A stretch of DNA of 64,000 nt, from contig NW_019775424.1 in assembly GCF_001039355.2 (NCBI RefSeq), positions 1-64,000 on the forward strand, given 5' to 3'. Below are positions 47,401-60,669 of the stretch, one piece after another. The notes under the pieces are model-generated. The model was not told the DNA's origin, did no database searches, and saw only the letters and a program-made list of their open reading frames with translations. This stretch comes from Lingula anatina (taxonomy: Eukaryota; Brachiopoda; Lingulata; Lingulida; Lingulidae). The position numbers and the translations under genes were made by a program. Position 1 is the stretch's first letter. Each line of letters starts with the position of its first letter.

Positions 47401-50400
47401 GACATAAGCCACATGTGAATGAGACATTGTCCAAAAAGTTTTCCAATGAGGTGCTTACGTGGTATCTTGAAATAGACTCCATGGGATGTCAAGTCGACAT
47501 TCAAAAAATTTCCCCAAGGTTTCTCTTTTTTTCTTTTCTTTTTTTTCTACATTTAGCATATGTAATCTAAAAAAGTGGCAATTGGCTTGTGTACTTAGGG
47601 AACCTAAAGTAAGTACTCAGCTGACATAAAATTTTGAGAAATTACCCCCATACATTAAATATGAAGGAAGATATCGATTCTTAATGCATCTTTTTCATGT
47701 TAATCAAACCAGTTTAGTGCAAGTAGTCAAAAGGCAAATTGACCTCCTTTGACATTTCTCCCCCTTCCAAACAGTTTTGGTCAATTTACCATCACAAAAT
47801 GATCCCATCACTGTCTTCCAGTCAACTTATAAATATCCATACGCACGACTACAAACGCGTGTCAATGTCCCCGCTGGATTTACAAGCAAGCCATATTTCC
47901 ACTTAAGTCCCCAAACACTTCCTTTTGGGTCTTTTCTATCAATATTTCACTTTATCATTTTCCCCAACTTTCCAATTCTTTTTAAGTTGTTCTTGTACTG
48001 TGTTTGAAAATAATTTCTTGTATTGGGGTTTTTTTTTTTTTTTTTTTTTGAACTTGGGAAAATTTTTGTCATGCTTGTAAAGGAGAAGTAAAAGTGAAAT
48101 ATACCGCTCATTGGATGTGGGGTTCTACCTTCTTTTTGTGGAGGAGCTGGTGGTTTTCGTGTGGCCCAGTTTGTCCTAATAGGCCTGCTTCCGATCCATT
48201 GCCCATTCATTCCTTTTATAGCATTCTCTGCATCCTGGAGAGAGAGAAACATTCAAAATAAACACTAACCAAATGTTGTGTGTGCATGTGTGTGTGTGTG
48301 TGTGTGGGTGTGTGTGTGTGTGTGGGGGGGGTGGGGTGTCCAGGTGAGCCTGTAAAGTATGACTCAAAATACTGGTATAATTTTGACTACCTGGGAAGTA
48401 TTCCAGACTTGTCAGCCAGTCACCCTTCCTTACACTAACCAACCTCTCCTGTTTTTAATAATTTCTCACAAAATCCAACAGCTTTTGTAATTTTTTATGG
48501 CACATTAAATAAAAGAAGAAAATCAGCAAAACATTATTTTCTGTAAAAAATTTACACAAACACCATTTCTTGTGACTGTCGACTCCACCTATATCAAGGA
48601 CATGACACATTCAACAAATAATGAATTTTCCCGCAAAATCTTTCTGAGCAGAAAACCGACTTTCACCTGAGCTCATCTTTAATGTACAAACCTTTCCTAA
48701 ACACACTCAGATCAATCACATTGTCTGGCAGGTCATCAGATTATATACAGTGACATAAAAATAGGAAGCACATAGAAGCCGTATATGCCAGCATTCTAAT
48801 CAACTTGAGTGTTTTACTCATTATTCACAGAAAATACAATAATTGCTCGATCTTTTCAATTGGGGAAAATTGTGAACTTTATAAATACTGTATCTTTTAA
48901 GTATGAATTTCTTAAAAGTAGATCATTCCTATTGATTGGAAGCAACAAAATTAAATGCATAGTTCTATTCTATGCTGTAACAGCACCACAAAATTAATGC
49001 TTTATAGATATATAATTTTTTGATTATGAAATAATGTATCTGAAAGTTTAATATTTTTTGCCAATTGACAAGATCCAGCCATTACCGTATAGAGACAGAG
49101 CCTTGATGGTGCACATTATAGTTACTGTGTTCAATGCCATAGCACATAAGGGCATTATCAGTAATGACATGTTATATGAAACACAATTTCTAAGACGCCC
49201 TGATACCATGGCCCGCAGGACAAACACTGTATATTAGATATATCAAACTTTAATAATTACTCACCACTTTCCTGACAAACGAGACAAAGCCATATCCTTT
49301 TGATTTTAACGTCTGTGGATCACGGATAATTTTGCAATCTCTGGAAAGAAAAATGATTAGAATGGAGACAACAGCAATACTTACAAAAACTGTTCTGGTT
49401 TTGAGACAATTTAGTAGACGGAGGGATGAATATAAAGTAACAGGATGTAAAAAGAGGTTAGGATATAAGGAAGGAGATCAAGAAGTTAAACACAATATTT
49501 CAGGTCTAATTACTAGTACAAGTATGTAGATATCTATACGCATCTATATTTATATTTAAATACATACACATAAATCTATATACATATAACTTAGCCTTGC
49601 AATTAAAAAAGATGATCATTTATGAAATGTACTGCATATTTACTCAGGCAATAATATGACAATGAAAAAACAGCCATTTTAACACCTCTAATATCGAATT
49701 TTGCTAGACATTATTTGCCACATATTGTTCGCGAGGGTTTTCAAATATCTCTCACAAATATGACTGGCTGTTGTTCACACTTGATTAACTGCCTCCGCAC
49801 TTTCTTCCTGGACTGACTGCTAATTAACTTTAACGCTATAATGGTCAGAACATTATTTCTCTCTGATTAAATTAATTTACAGGTGACAAGGTATTCTTAC
49901 TCAGGAAATAACTTTTCTCGCTATAATATCCCATTACTGGATGCTATATTGGATCAAGTTAACAATGGGTGCTGCACATCAGTCATTTATCCACACATCT
50001 CTAATACCAAATTTTATATAAGGGTTAATGGCATTCAAAAGTCAAAGATCCTCCAAAATCGGCAAGCATATGTGCAGTACAGAAGAAAACAAATATGGCA
50101 GAGTTCAAAGTTCGCACAGGCAGACAAATAAATGAACGTTTCAAGTTGGTTGGGATAGGAATTCATTGTACGTGTAGATTATAGTAATAATACAGGAGAC
50201 AACATCATTTGCAATGTATCTCCTGGTTTTCGTAAAACTAATCACTTTTCAGCTGCATTTACAAACATATTTTCCTTGGAGACAGGTTGCTTTGAGATAA
50301 TTCAGAATGGTTTACTTATGAATTTGCATGCCTTCCATAATGTGGCTCAGAATTTAATCATCATATCATCTAGAGTGCTTTCAAAGAAACACCATCACCT

Positions 50401-53400
50401 CTTTAACAAAGAAAGCCACTGCACCATTAGGAAAAAATCATTATATTTCTGATGGATATTGTAATGGCTATCAATACCAAACAGAAAAACAAGCAAAGCC
50501 TTTTCTGCGCATTACTTTGTAGTTAATTTTTGAAAACATTATTTATTTAACAGATGCACTTCCCCAGGCTTCCCTAACAAAACACAGCTTATTCTGTGTA
50601 ACCTAATACTCATCGATTCCTTGGTTCAAGGATGGGATCTTTTCTCCCGACTTCCGAGGATCTAGTGAAGCACAGTTCTGAGCTGGATGAGCCGGACCGA
50701 GCAGGTGCTCAGCCAGGTGAAATAATGTCAATTCATCTAACGCTAATCAACACACAATTCAAGGGGTCGGGGTTGCCAGTCTCATTACAACTTACAATGT
50801 CGAAATGCCCAATGGGATTGCAAATGAACCAAATACATCTTTTGTGCTGACACAGTGAAGAGATATTACTTAGCAAACAACCTGTAACGTACACTTGATA
50901 GGATAATCAACAGTTTAGCATTTTTGGAGAAATTGATTTTTCCAGCAAATTATATGGCTTGTAAATATTGTATGTATCAAAATTCTGCACATTTATAACA
51001 GCTGGTAGTAGATAAATGTTACTTCAGTCTAGATTCATAGAGCAAAGTGGCAGTTAAACCCTTCAATACACATAGCAACAAAGCTTTCATCATTTTAAGT
51101 AATGGGTTTTTAGATCTAGTGATCATCAGCATTTCTTATAAAATATTTCTCACAACGACAGATACCAAATTCAGATGATAAATTGAGTTTTGCATACTCG
51201 AAACAGATTGCTTTATATTCAGTTATGAACATCCGTCAAGCGGTAACAATGTAAAATGCGTCATTTAACTTGTTGATTGTAGTCATCATCTGTATACACT
51301 TCACTACTTGCATTAATCAATCTTGTATGTTCTGCTACATTTTCCATCCACAAAATTTGTAAAGAGATATTCCAATCTTTGCAGTATTATGTATGTAAAG
51401 GAGGATGTTGAAAATTCAGTAAGTGTTAGTGACATTCACCTCGTTCTTTTCTGAATTATCTGTGCATTGAAGGGTATCCAGACATGATTTTGGGTTAGAA
51501 GAAAAAAGTAGGAAGAAATGGCTCAGTGGTCTTATGACTGGGATTCTGCAGGCTGCTTAGGGCAGAAATCCGCAAAAAAAAAAAAAAAAAAAAAAAAGAC
51601 AGATTTCTGAAATAAATCNATGACGAGTGAACAGTTGTCAAAAACAAAAGACCCAGGTGTGGTAGTTCAACTACTGTTGATGCGTGCCGCAACGACCAAA
51701 CCTAATTGCTCCTCAAGGTCACAAAACAATAGGCTCGTCTTAATCATATGAGTAGCGCGTTTCCACCCCCTGATTGAGGGAGTCGTCTGTTGTATTCATA
51801 CGACTCCTACTTGACGAAAACGAGGCGCGATACCCGGATGACAGGTAGGCTTACAGAATTTGTGATAGGGTATGATACTCTTTTATGCGATCTGACACAC
51901 ACCTTGAAAACGGGTAGTGTGGTCAGATATACCGGTTTATTCTGGACCCGTAGGTGCCGAGTCTGGTAGTTGGGAAGGCCTGTTGGGTTATGGTTCACAA
52001 TTGACTGAGGTTAAACAATAACTACTAGTAGTACCATTACAATACCAAACATGAGAGGAAAAATCAACAAAACAAGCGTTGAAGTTGAACCAGAGACATA
52101 GCACAATTATACATGTGTCATATCTATATTACAATTCAAAACATGGCATTAGCCCATGGCCTGGTAGATATGGTGTGCAGCTTATAACATGTGGTGAATT
52201 GCATCATGCTTCTTAAAATTTTCTGAATCTCTGGTTCGACTTCTGACTACAATGCCAAAGCTTAAAGTATCTCATAATAGGTAAAATATCTTCTTATAAT
52301 ATCAAACTTCTAGATAAAAATAAGATTATCCAGGAAGCTTTAATTCAACTGAAAAATCACTAATCTTTCTATTATATTTATGCACATTTTAGCAGTAAAA
52401 ATGGATAATATGCTATTTGAAAGCAACCATGTTCAAGCCAAATGGCGAGAGAAAAAACCTTCACCCATCGTAAAAACAGTCCCAATGAAAATTGAGGAAA
52501 ATGAAAACAATCAGGGAAAGAGTGTTAAGTTGAAAGAATAAACTGACAAATATAGCAAAAAATATCAAAAAGAAGTTTTGAAAAAAAAGACATACATTTT
52601 CCTGTTAAAACACTCGGTAACAGAGCCCTTTAATACATTGATTGGGTCCTATAGCTCTGTAGTAAATAAAAACAAGAAAAAAACAAGATTAAACATCTCA
52701 AAGTTGCCTTTAGCTTTATGTTGTTTCTTCACATCTGTTGGAGTAATGGCCAGCAGCTGAACTTAATACACAATTAATCAAAGAGATGAAGAGTCATTTG
52801 TATCTCCTACCTTTCTCTATACTGTTACAAGTTAATTTTGTTCCCAAGAATAGACAGCAACAACTGGTATGCCCCTGACAATAGGGCCACATTTGTTATG
52901 CATCAAATGCCTTAAGTCACTCATCAAATTTGCATTTCTTGGCATCTCAGCAGCAAATGGATTCCATGGAGACCAATATCTTCCATTCTACTTTGCCAAA
53001 CAATTTAAAGCAAATGCGGTTATCATGGTGCTTTTTTTTCTAAACTGTCAGAGACAGTTACCTTCATAGGGCCATTATCGGTACTTGGTCAACAAGCTCT
53101 CATTCTTACTTAGAATTCTGAGGAAGTGAAAGTGACATGAGAATCTCCACGTCCACCTTGATCTCATGGGGCCTGCTAAACTGAGGCAGCCACCACAGAT
53201 AAGTGCAACGAAGACTCGGTACTTTTCTGTTCATACTAATGAAGTTATGATGAATCTTTAATCTTTTATTATTTATTACTTATTATCATTTGCTGCAAGA
53301 AGGTATTTTTCTATTTCACAAAAATAATGGTAAGGAACAAGGAAAAAGATTTTTGGGCATTTTCAACTAGAGTACATTATTCAAGTTTTATAATTTCAAC

Positions 53401-56400
53401 CACTACCATGTATACATTGTTTATCAACAATAAAAGTCAGCCAAAACACAAACAAAGTTTGTTTTTAAACTTTATTGATTAGTTTAACTTCAATACAACT
53501 TCAAAGTAACAGTTAAACATTAGCTTGTCGTGGAACACTACTGAGGGACGTCTAGCGGTCAAAAACATAAACAAACACGCGATCGGCTGGGTAAATTGGA
53601 ATTTTATTTTTTATTTTAATATTCCATAAATGTCAGTGCTATTCAAGGATGTTATAACACAATATCTTGAAGGAGGTATGTTCTTTCCAAATTTTTGTTG
53701 TTTATGCTCTTATTTACCGAGTTTTAGTTGAGCTTGCCGACTTAAGTCTCCTCCCGAGGAGGCTTGACATCGTCGACTTACAGCTAAGAAAAAAACGACG
53801 TAAGCGACCTTTTAGATTTTTTGTGAAACGGGACTTAGTGACGTAACGACTTAATTACGTTGGTAACCAAGCCCTAAGTCAGGGAAACCGACTTAAGTTT
53901 TTTTGTGAAACGGGGGCCTGGTCTAAAAAAATCAAATTAACACCAAATAAAATAGGTATGCTTTCTCCCACTTCATGTTCACAATATTTAATAAGATTTT
54001 AGTATTTTATAATCAAACTATATCTTTCACTGGCAGAAACCACCCCTCTATGCCATACATCAGCAGTCTGTTGATGTTGATGTGTCCCTTCTACAACCCA
54101 ACCCCTCTTTGAATACTGTTAGTGCAAAGTCAGGCACTGGTTTTTAAACATTTTATATATTATTTGCCTGACTTTATTCCCTAATACTGCTGCTTCTGAC
54201 GTTCAAACATGAATAAATCAATATGAAGATGACCAATCTCTAATTTATATAGCCAGAACATTGTTTTTTCTCCCTCTTATTGTATTTTTCTGGATTGGGC
54301 ATAAAAAAACCTCTTGCCCTTTACAATGACACCTTTTTTTGCACATTCATATGTTGACATTAGGGCATTGCCACAAAGTGCATGCTGAAAGTGATACACA
54401 CTTTTCTTATCCAATCATTAAAAAAAAAAGAAAGAAAAACACTCAGAAATACTCAAAGATGGCCCTCTTCTCAAAAAGAAATAGACAAAAATTCCAATTT
54501 AACTTTTCAGGGACTGTTCATGGGTATGACCTATTTAAACCTAGCCTACTGTTTTCAATAATATATATAGTACAGATGTAAAGCTTGTAAAGCTAGGGCA
54601 TGTCCAAAACCATCACATTCCATTGATTTTTTTTTCTTGAAAAAAGTGCATGCACAGACTGCAGGGTGCTGAATATTCAGAGGAAATGAATTGGCCACGT
54701 CATGTTACCCACTCAAATATTAGTTTTAGAACCTTCTGGATAACACACCCTTTTGATGTCAAATCTGTTCAATGATCTATATCCCACAGGCAGAAATTTA
54801 AGTTGCCACACACACACCCACATATATTTAAATGCAAGTTGTCATCAAAATTTGTTTCATCTCCCCTTCCCCTTGAAAAAAAGTTAATCAAATAATACAA
54901 GCTTATAACAGAATCACTAAGCAACATGTACTTGCATTCATAATGTGCTGTGACAGTTGCTGCACTTCTCATTCTCACATTATGAAGCAGCATGCAATGG
55001 GATTATTTCTCTACTCCCTGTGGGTTGTAGAGAGATACTACCACCTCTTTCACGGTAATTGAATAAATAAATAACCCTTTCCTGCTTAAGGGAAAGCTCT
55101 CCTTTCTTCATTTTGACGTCCCGGGAGAGCAGGGATGAGGCAGTGTTGGATTTAAGACGGAACCCCCGAGTCTCCACAAAATCAATTTTCCATGTCAAAC
55201 TCTGATCATATATATCAGTTGTTCACAGGAAAGAATCGATATAATTTGCAAAACAACTGGAGGTCTAGTTTAAAACACAATCACGCAAAAATCAAATTTC
55301 ATTGAGCTGTAATCAATTCTATTACTCAAAGTACACCAAGGAATACCTATTAGGGCTGCAGCCATGCTGTAAGCAAGAGACAGGGAATCAGAGGAGAAAC
55401 AGGATACCTCTTAAGACAATTGATTCTAATTTATGTATATTGAAATTAGTAGAAATGTACCTCGGAGGGTTTGGGACTGGACCGTGTGTGACAAGCATGT
55501 GTTCTGGCGCATGCAACTGTCAAGTCACACTTTTCTTATTTCTCTGAGTGCTCCGTTACAATCAAACAAAAGAAAAGTAATTAATAATCTGCCTGAGTCC
55601 CTTAGTTCCCTGCAGGATCAAAGAATTTATTGAGAAGTTCTTGTGATATCATTATATCGCATTGATTAATAATGATTAAAAATTAATGACACATGATATG
55701 CAGTTTCAATATGATAAGTGACAGAAAGAACATAGGACTGTGTCACAATGCAAGTTATCGCTGCTGCTCATTTTTCATTGGGGAATAATAAGTAATACGG
55801 CAAGCTTAAGACTCGGTATTGGTAGCCTGGCTCTGCCTTGGAAGTCAAAGAGAACGGAACAATCTTTAACTGGTAATGACAGTTAATGATACTTCACATT
55901 CAAATTACACATTATCACAAGAGTGATAAAGTAGAGACAGGATCTTGATGATTTACTTACGAGATCTCTCCAAATGGAGCAAAAGCAGCTTGCAGCTGAT
56001 GTGTCTGGACATCGTGGCTGAGATCACCAACAAATACATGGTAATGTTCTGAAAATCAGAATGAAAACTTTGAATATAAAATGAGAAAATAAAGTGGAGT
56101 AGGTCACAACAACAACAATCATGAAATGTGTTCAAATGATTGATATCAAAAGTAAATAAATTTCTGTACTATAACAATTGTTTAATTATTTTGATTTTAA
56201 TAACAAATTATATAAACAAATTTTGAAAATGTGGAAATTATGAGCCTGCAAATGACAATTCACTGACAAGAATATTCTAACTTTTCTGCCTTGGCTGAAA
56301 GTCCCAGGAAGTTACTAAAAGCAATGATAAATTTTTAATGATTTATTAGCAAACTAAAATGATATCTTGTTTGGAAGTCACAGTTGCCTAGCTATTTCCC

Positions 56401-59400
56401 ACCACAGACACAGTCCAATCAATAAAATAGAAACCCTGTTTTCTGCCTGTAATAAAATTAATTGCAGCAACATTACAGGAAAGCTTTGCCACATCTCACT
56501 CTGGCCTTGTGTTTCTGACTTACTAATATTCAAAGACATCTAGGGAAAACTTTCCAATTTGCTCTATTTACAAACACCCAGGGATTGCAGTTGATGGGTG
56601 TGTGTGTGTGTGCACTTATCTGGCACTAAACAAAACAGAGAGAGAGAGAGAAAGAGTGAGAGCTGCTATGAGTGGAAGTCAACTAAAAGCAATGGCCTGA
56701 TCCTTAATAGCTCGGAAGTTATTGATGTAATGTTCCCCATAAAAAGTGCTTGTCTCTCTGATACAGGTATGCATTAGTGAAAATTGCTCTTTTTATTGGA
56801 CCAGTACTCTCTGCCATTCCCGTGGGATGTGTGAAATGTTGATTAAAAGCAATTTTGTCGATTCAATCATATTTCTTCTTCTGACACCAGGCTATACAGT
56901 GACCGAAACAATTCTTTCAGGTCTGCTATGGGGATGACCCACACTGAAACAGGGGGATTAATTTCATATCTTCTGCTAACAGGCAAGATTTTTTTCAGTC
57001 TAAAAACCAATTTTCAAAAGGCAACTGATACAACCAACATTTATCTCATTTCTAAACATTATTGTGTGTCACTGACAGCATTACTAAGTAACTTTGTTCT
57101 TTTCTTAGATGTCCTTCTTCCAATTATTAGGAGCTGCTGCAAATTAAACTCTTACTTTCTAATTAAGTAAACAAGATCTTCTCCCAAGACTAGAAGGATA
57201 ACAAAGGGACGTATTGCCTTCAGAACTGATACCGCGACCTTGTTGGCAATTATAAAGTTAACATAAAGAACCAGCATCTGCATTGAACTGCTGGAAGTTT
57301 GATAGGCCTAACAACAAGCTAAGTGGTAAGTATGAATAATTAATCCCTCTCTTCAAGAAAATCAACATAATCTGCCAGAGCAGGCTACTAAATTGATAGA
57401 ATCAACCAGGCTGAACTAATGATGGCTGATTGATCAAATTTGCCTCTCAGTGTTTGCAAATTGTATCAAAACAGCTGCTGTGCTTATGTTTGGTTTTGTG
57501 TTTGTTCTTCCTGATACAACTCACTCATTAGGAAGGGTAAGAAAAGGCATTAAAAATATGGATCAGAGAGACTTGTTAATAACTTCAGCAATGGGCTGTC
57601 TATTCCACCACCCTGTCCCTACCTGTATTTAAAATAACACCGAATATGTCGCAACAGACTGGTGTAAATAGCTATCAATTTGTATTTAAAGGATTGCGCA
57701 TTACTTTTTTTTCATAGCTGTAGGATAATTTGATTGATTAATCTCATATAATCTGCTAACACTACAAATCATTGGGTCACACCAACCCTGATCATTCTGT
57801 AGGTCTCCTCTCCTACCTATAACTGTTAATACTAAACCATGCCACTTATTGTGGCGGTAGATTATCACCAGAATTGGATGAAAACTGTCCATTATCCCCA
57901 ATAGTCTCCAGGAGAACTGGAAACAGATCATTCTTCAATGCAGTATTGATCAACAGTATAAAACATGTGAAAAGAATAAACGCTGGGAGAGCCACGAGAA
58001 CGGTACTCGGGTAAACGCACACAAAGGTTAATGCAGTCGGGTGTATCCATTTTCCTATAAAATGATGAACACACAGATTATCATTGTTATCAATCTTGCA
58101 AAGTCCCATCATTTAGTCAGGCTGGCATCAATTATGTATTGGATTATAAGGAGAATGACACAGCATAGAAAAATGATGGGGAACTGATCTTTCCAGAAGA
58201 GTGAACTCTTACTTATTAACAAGGTGCACTATCCCCAGTTAACCTTGTCACATTTACGTGACAATCTCACTTTGACACTTTTCTCTGGAAAAAGTTCCAA
58301 GTCCTGTGTCAACTCTGTCCTGTTAAGTATGTTTTTTTTCATGTTACTATCACCAGCATTTACCCAATGCTGACCAGTCAAACTCTGCCTTCAGACAAGT
58401 ATTCTTTTAGGGGTCTTAAAAGTAAATTGACTGTTTTAAGGGTGATTATGATTAATATACGTTGGCCATTTAACCAGGACGTTGCATAGATGCTTCATAA
58501 TAATTCTGTATTGTTCTAATTTTAGTAATGTCCCACCGTAGGTAATTGCAAGATAACAGGTTTGACATTAGTTTTAAAATCTTGAATCATTTCATTTGCC
58601 TCATGAAAATCCCAAGATAATTGGTTTGACATTAAAATTAAAATCTTGAATTATATAATGTGTTTCGTGAAACAGTTAAGAAAGTTGAAAAAAGTTTAAT
58701 GCTCAGACACCCAGGACATACAGTTCACAGCTAAATATACTGTCAATATCACGTCAATATACCATTAAGATGTGCCGGAATGATCCATTATTCAACTTTA
58801 CATTTTGAAAACCTATGTTCAATGTCCATTCATCACTGTATGAGGACCATGGCTTGCCAGGTTATACTGTGTTCAGTCTTTTCTCTAGCCTGAATTGGAT
58901 CATTTAATAGATAGAACACTTTATAGGACTCTTCCCTTTTGTAACATCATTTATCCTCTGTAAACTTTTTGTCTCTTCCACTTCCTTCAACTTGGAAAGA
59001 AATGTGCAATTCCTTCAAAAATTTCTCTTTCATGAGATATGGCAAAACAAAACATTTTATAGAGGTAAAGAATTCACTAAGGGAAGGAAAGATAGTATGA
59101 AATTGCACTGATATAAAAGTTGTATAATATTTCTCTTTTGTGTGCCACCTCTACTGGCTGAGAACACTGTGGTAGCTCCATAATGGCCAGCTGATCCCAT
59201 TTTTCATGGATGGCCCATTTGCTGAAAAAATAATCTATTTTCCAGGAAAAAACCTCCAAATGACATCAGAGGAGATAAAGGGCCGATGAGTATTTTACGA
59301 TTTTCTTCTGGTGACAACTGTATCTTTTAACATTATGGCAAATTAACCCTAACATGCCATCATATATTTCATTGTCAGGTCATGGTGCTATGGCTGAGAG

Positions 59401-60669
59401 AAGCAGATATTGCCTTCACAAAGGATCGATAGAGCACGGAGATATTTTTGAAGATCAGATCCAGATCATTTGACAGACAATTTTCTAACACCATGTCATT
59501 CTGGCAAAGCTGCTGTCGAGTTCCCCCTCCCTCTTAATCAAGGGGGGTGGGGGGGTGGGGGGGGCAGGAGACAGGTGTGTATAGGTCTGCCAGAATATCT
59601 GACTTTGGAAGGGGAGGGAGAATTCCCCTTTCTGGATTGTATCATATAAATGGCAGACTGTATCACTGGGGAAAACAAAACGGCCATAATGAACCACAAC
59701 TGCCAAAATACAATGAAAAGCATCCAGGAATATGCCAGCAGGGAATTATACTGTACAACTATTTATTCCAAATCACACAAAATCAACTTAAATGCATTTA
59801 TATCAAATGGGACACTGCGCAAACCAAACTGAACTAAAACGTTCTGCTGAATGGCTTATTGGCTAGCTATCAACTTCTCTACATGGCTGACAAGTTCTAG
59901 ATCACCTAGAAGTCTGTGAAAAATGTTATTGTCAATGATAACTTACAAACTTATCAATTCAATGTTCAATAAGTAAGGCCATTTACAAGCGAGGAGAGAA
60001 TGGATCACCACCCATTTTGAACCAGTCATCTCTCTGGGAAAGAAAAAAGTTTCCTCAACGTTGCAGACTGAAATTTGATTTCATAAAAATTGGGGGGAAA
60101 AGGACCCTAATAAAACTTCACATATAGTGATGCAGGATTCCAAAATATCTACTGAGTCCTGCATCACAATATCACATACCAAGGTATTCATAAAGATTTC
60201 CTTCCATTTACATAGCTTTTTTTTTTCAGAAAAAAAAAGCCTAAATCTTTTTCAGATAAAATTCATAATGAGACCATTCCCAAAAGAACAGTTTGACAGA
60301 TAAGCCACAAGCCAGAGCAGAAAACAATGATCACACTTACAGTTTCAAGTACCTTGCAACTGCAACTAGAAAAGCACTGCGAAGACCTTCACCACGGTAT
60401 CTCAATTCTCATTGTTTGAATTAAACGCTACCAAAACCTAACCGATTCCATGTTGGCCTTTTACTGACATATCCTTAAAATCTAATTAATATCTAACTTT
60501 TGAGCCAGGCTGTTATTTAATAAACCAACAAAAGCAAACACAACCTCTTTGGCAGTGATGATAATAAAAAGGACAGAAGTTGTTACTTTTTATGTAGTAG
60601 TCCATACTTACTACTTGTGTCTTGTTTTGGTGCATTGCTAGGGGATGTGGCCCAGTTCACTTTTAATTC
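41472..60669 (-). CDS. TIA1: TIA1/TIAR-type RNA-binding protein (nucleolysin), 5' part beyond window
   Basis: Binds U-rich RNA with three RRMs. Controls 5' splice-site choice and stress-granule assembly. Minus-strand exons: 60669-60612, 56048-55961, 49340-49265, 48234-48129, 46532-46440, 46290-46206, 46054-45925, 45603-45449, 44519-44401, 41503-41472. Together they give 313 in-frame residues. Visible: end of RRM1 ([11 protein letters not shown]), RRM2 with HVFVGDLS (RNP2) and KGYGFVSF (RNP1), linker [11 protein letters not shown], the conserved [25 protein letters not shown]3 with KGYAFIRY (RNP1) and VKCSWGKE. A Gly/Tyr/Gln/Asn-rich prion-like tail ([20 protein letters not shown]) ends [10 protein letters not shown]. 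The start of RRM1 is not found up to 64000. Introns reach 6.6 kb. TIA1 and TIAR cannot be told apart because invertebrates usually have one gene. Confidence 0.9.
41504..44400. other. Last intron of the TIA-type gene
   Basis: AT-rich with no exon recognised. It contains a C-rich run at 43466-43485 and a poly-A run at about 44044-44064. Open frames within it have no recognisable family. Confidence 0.45.
45141..45393. mobile_element. Foldback MITE, family 1 copy d
   Basis: The left arm GGGTTCTCATACCTAGATCG runs through TTTCTCGCTAAATTG and AAGTGGCTTAGATGTCTGGCA. The right arm returns the same words inverted (TGACAGACATCTAAGCCGCTT, CAATTTAGCGAGAATCCCC, GATCGATCC) and ends GGAATGGTCCC. The arms are about 115 bases. 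It lies in a TIA intron and shares its inner words with the element at 27473-27742. Confidence 0.75.
46533..48128. other. TIA intron between the RRM2-end and RRM3-start exons
   Basis: No constitutive exon recognised. A second in-phase donor for the upstream exon lies at 48103-48104. A T-run is at about 48030-48050. Confidence 0.4.
48284..48334. repeat. (GT)n with G-rich end
   Basis: About twenty GT units with GGG interruptions, about 50 bases upstream (in transcript sense) of the RRM2 exon acceptor at 48235-48236. Confidence 0.9.
49341..55960. other. Large TIA intron inside RRM2
   Basis: 6.6 kb with no exon recognised. It holds an A-run at about 51574-51597, a single N at 51619, a GC-richer unique block at about 51700-52010, and a probable repeat with CGACTTAAGT and GTGAAACGGG words at about 53738-53920. 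The open frames over 600 bases away from these have no recognisable homology. Confidence 0.45.
53738..53920. repeat. Probable decayed transposable element
   Basis: TTTTTGTGAAACGGG occurs twice (near 53818 and 53899), and the words CGACTTAAGT and GGTCGCTTACGTCG recur on both strands. A GTTTCACAAAAA end is a recurring feature of some invertebrate repeats. The exact ends were not found. Confidence 0.35.
56049..60611. other. TIA intron between the RRM1-end and RRM2-start exons
   Basis: 4.6 kb with no exon recognised. There are short (GT)n and (GA)n tracts at 56600-56660 and a G-rich run at 59540-59565. The minus frame at 57846-58112 has a hydrophobic stretch but no homology or splice logic. Confidence 0.45.

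Noticed and set aside
57846-58112. Minus-strand 88-codon frame with a hydrophobic stretch
   Set aside because: It lies inside a TIA intron with no splice logic and no recognisable homology.
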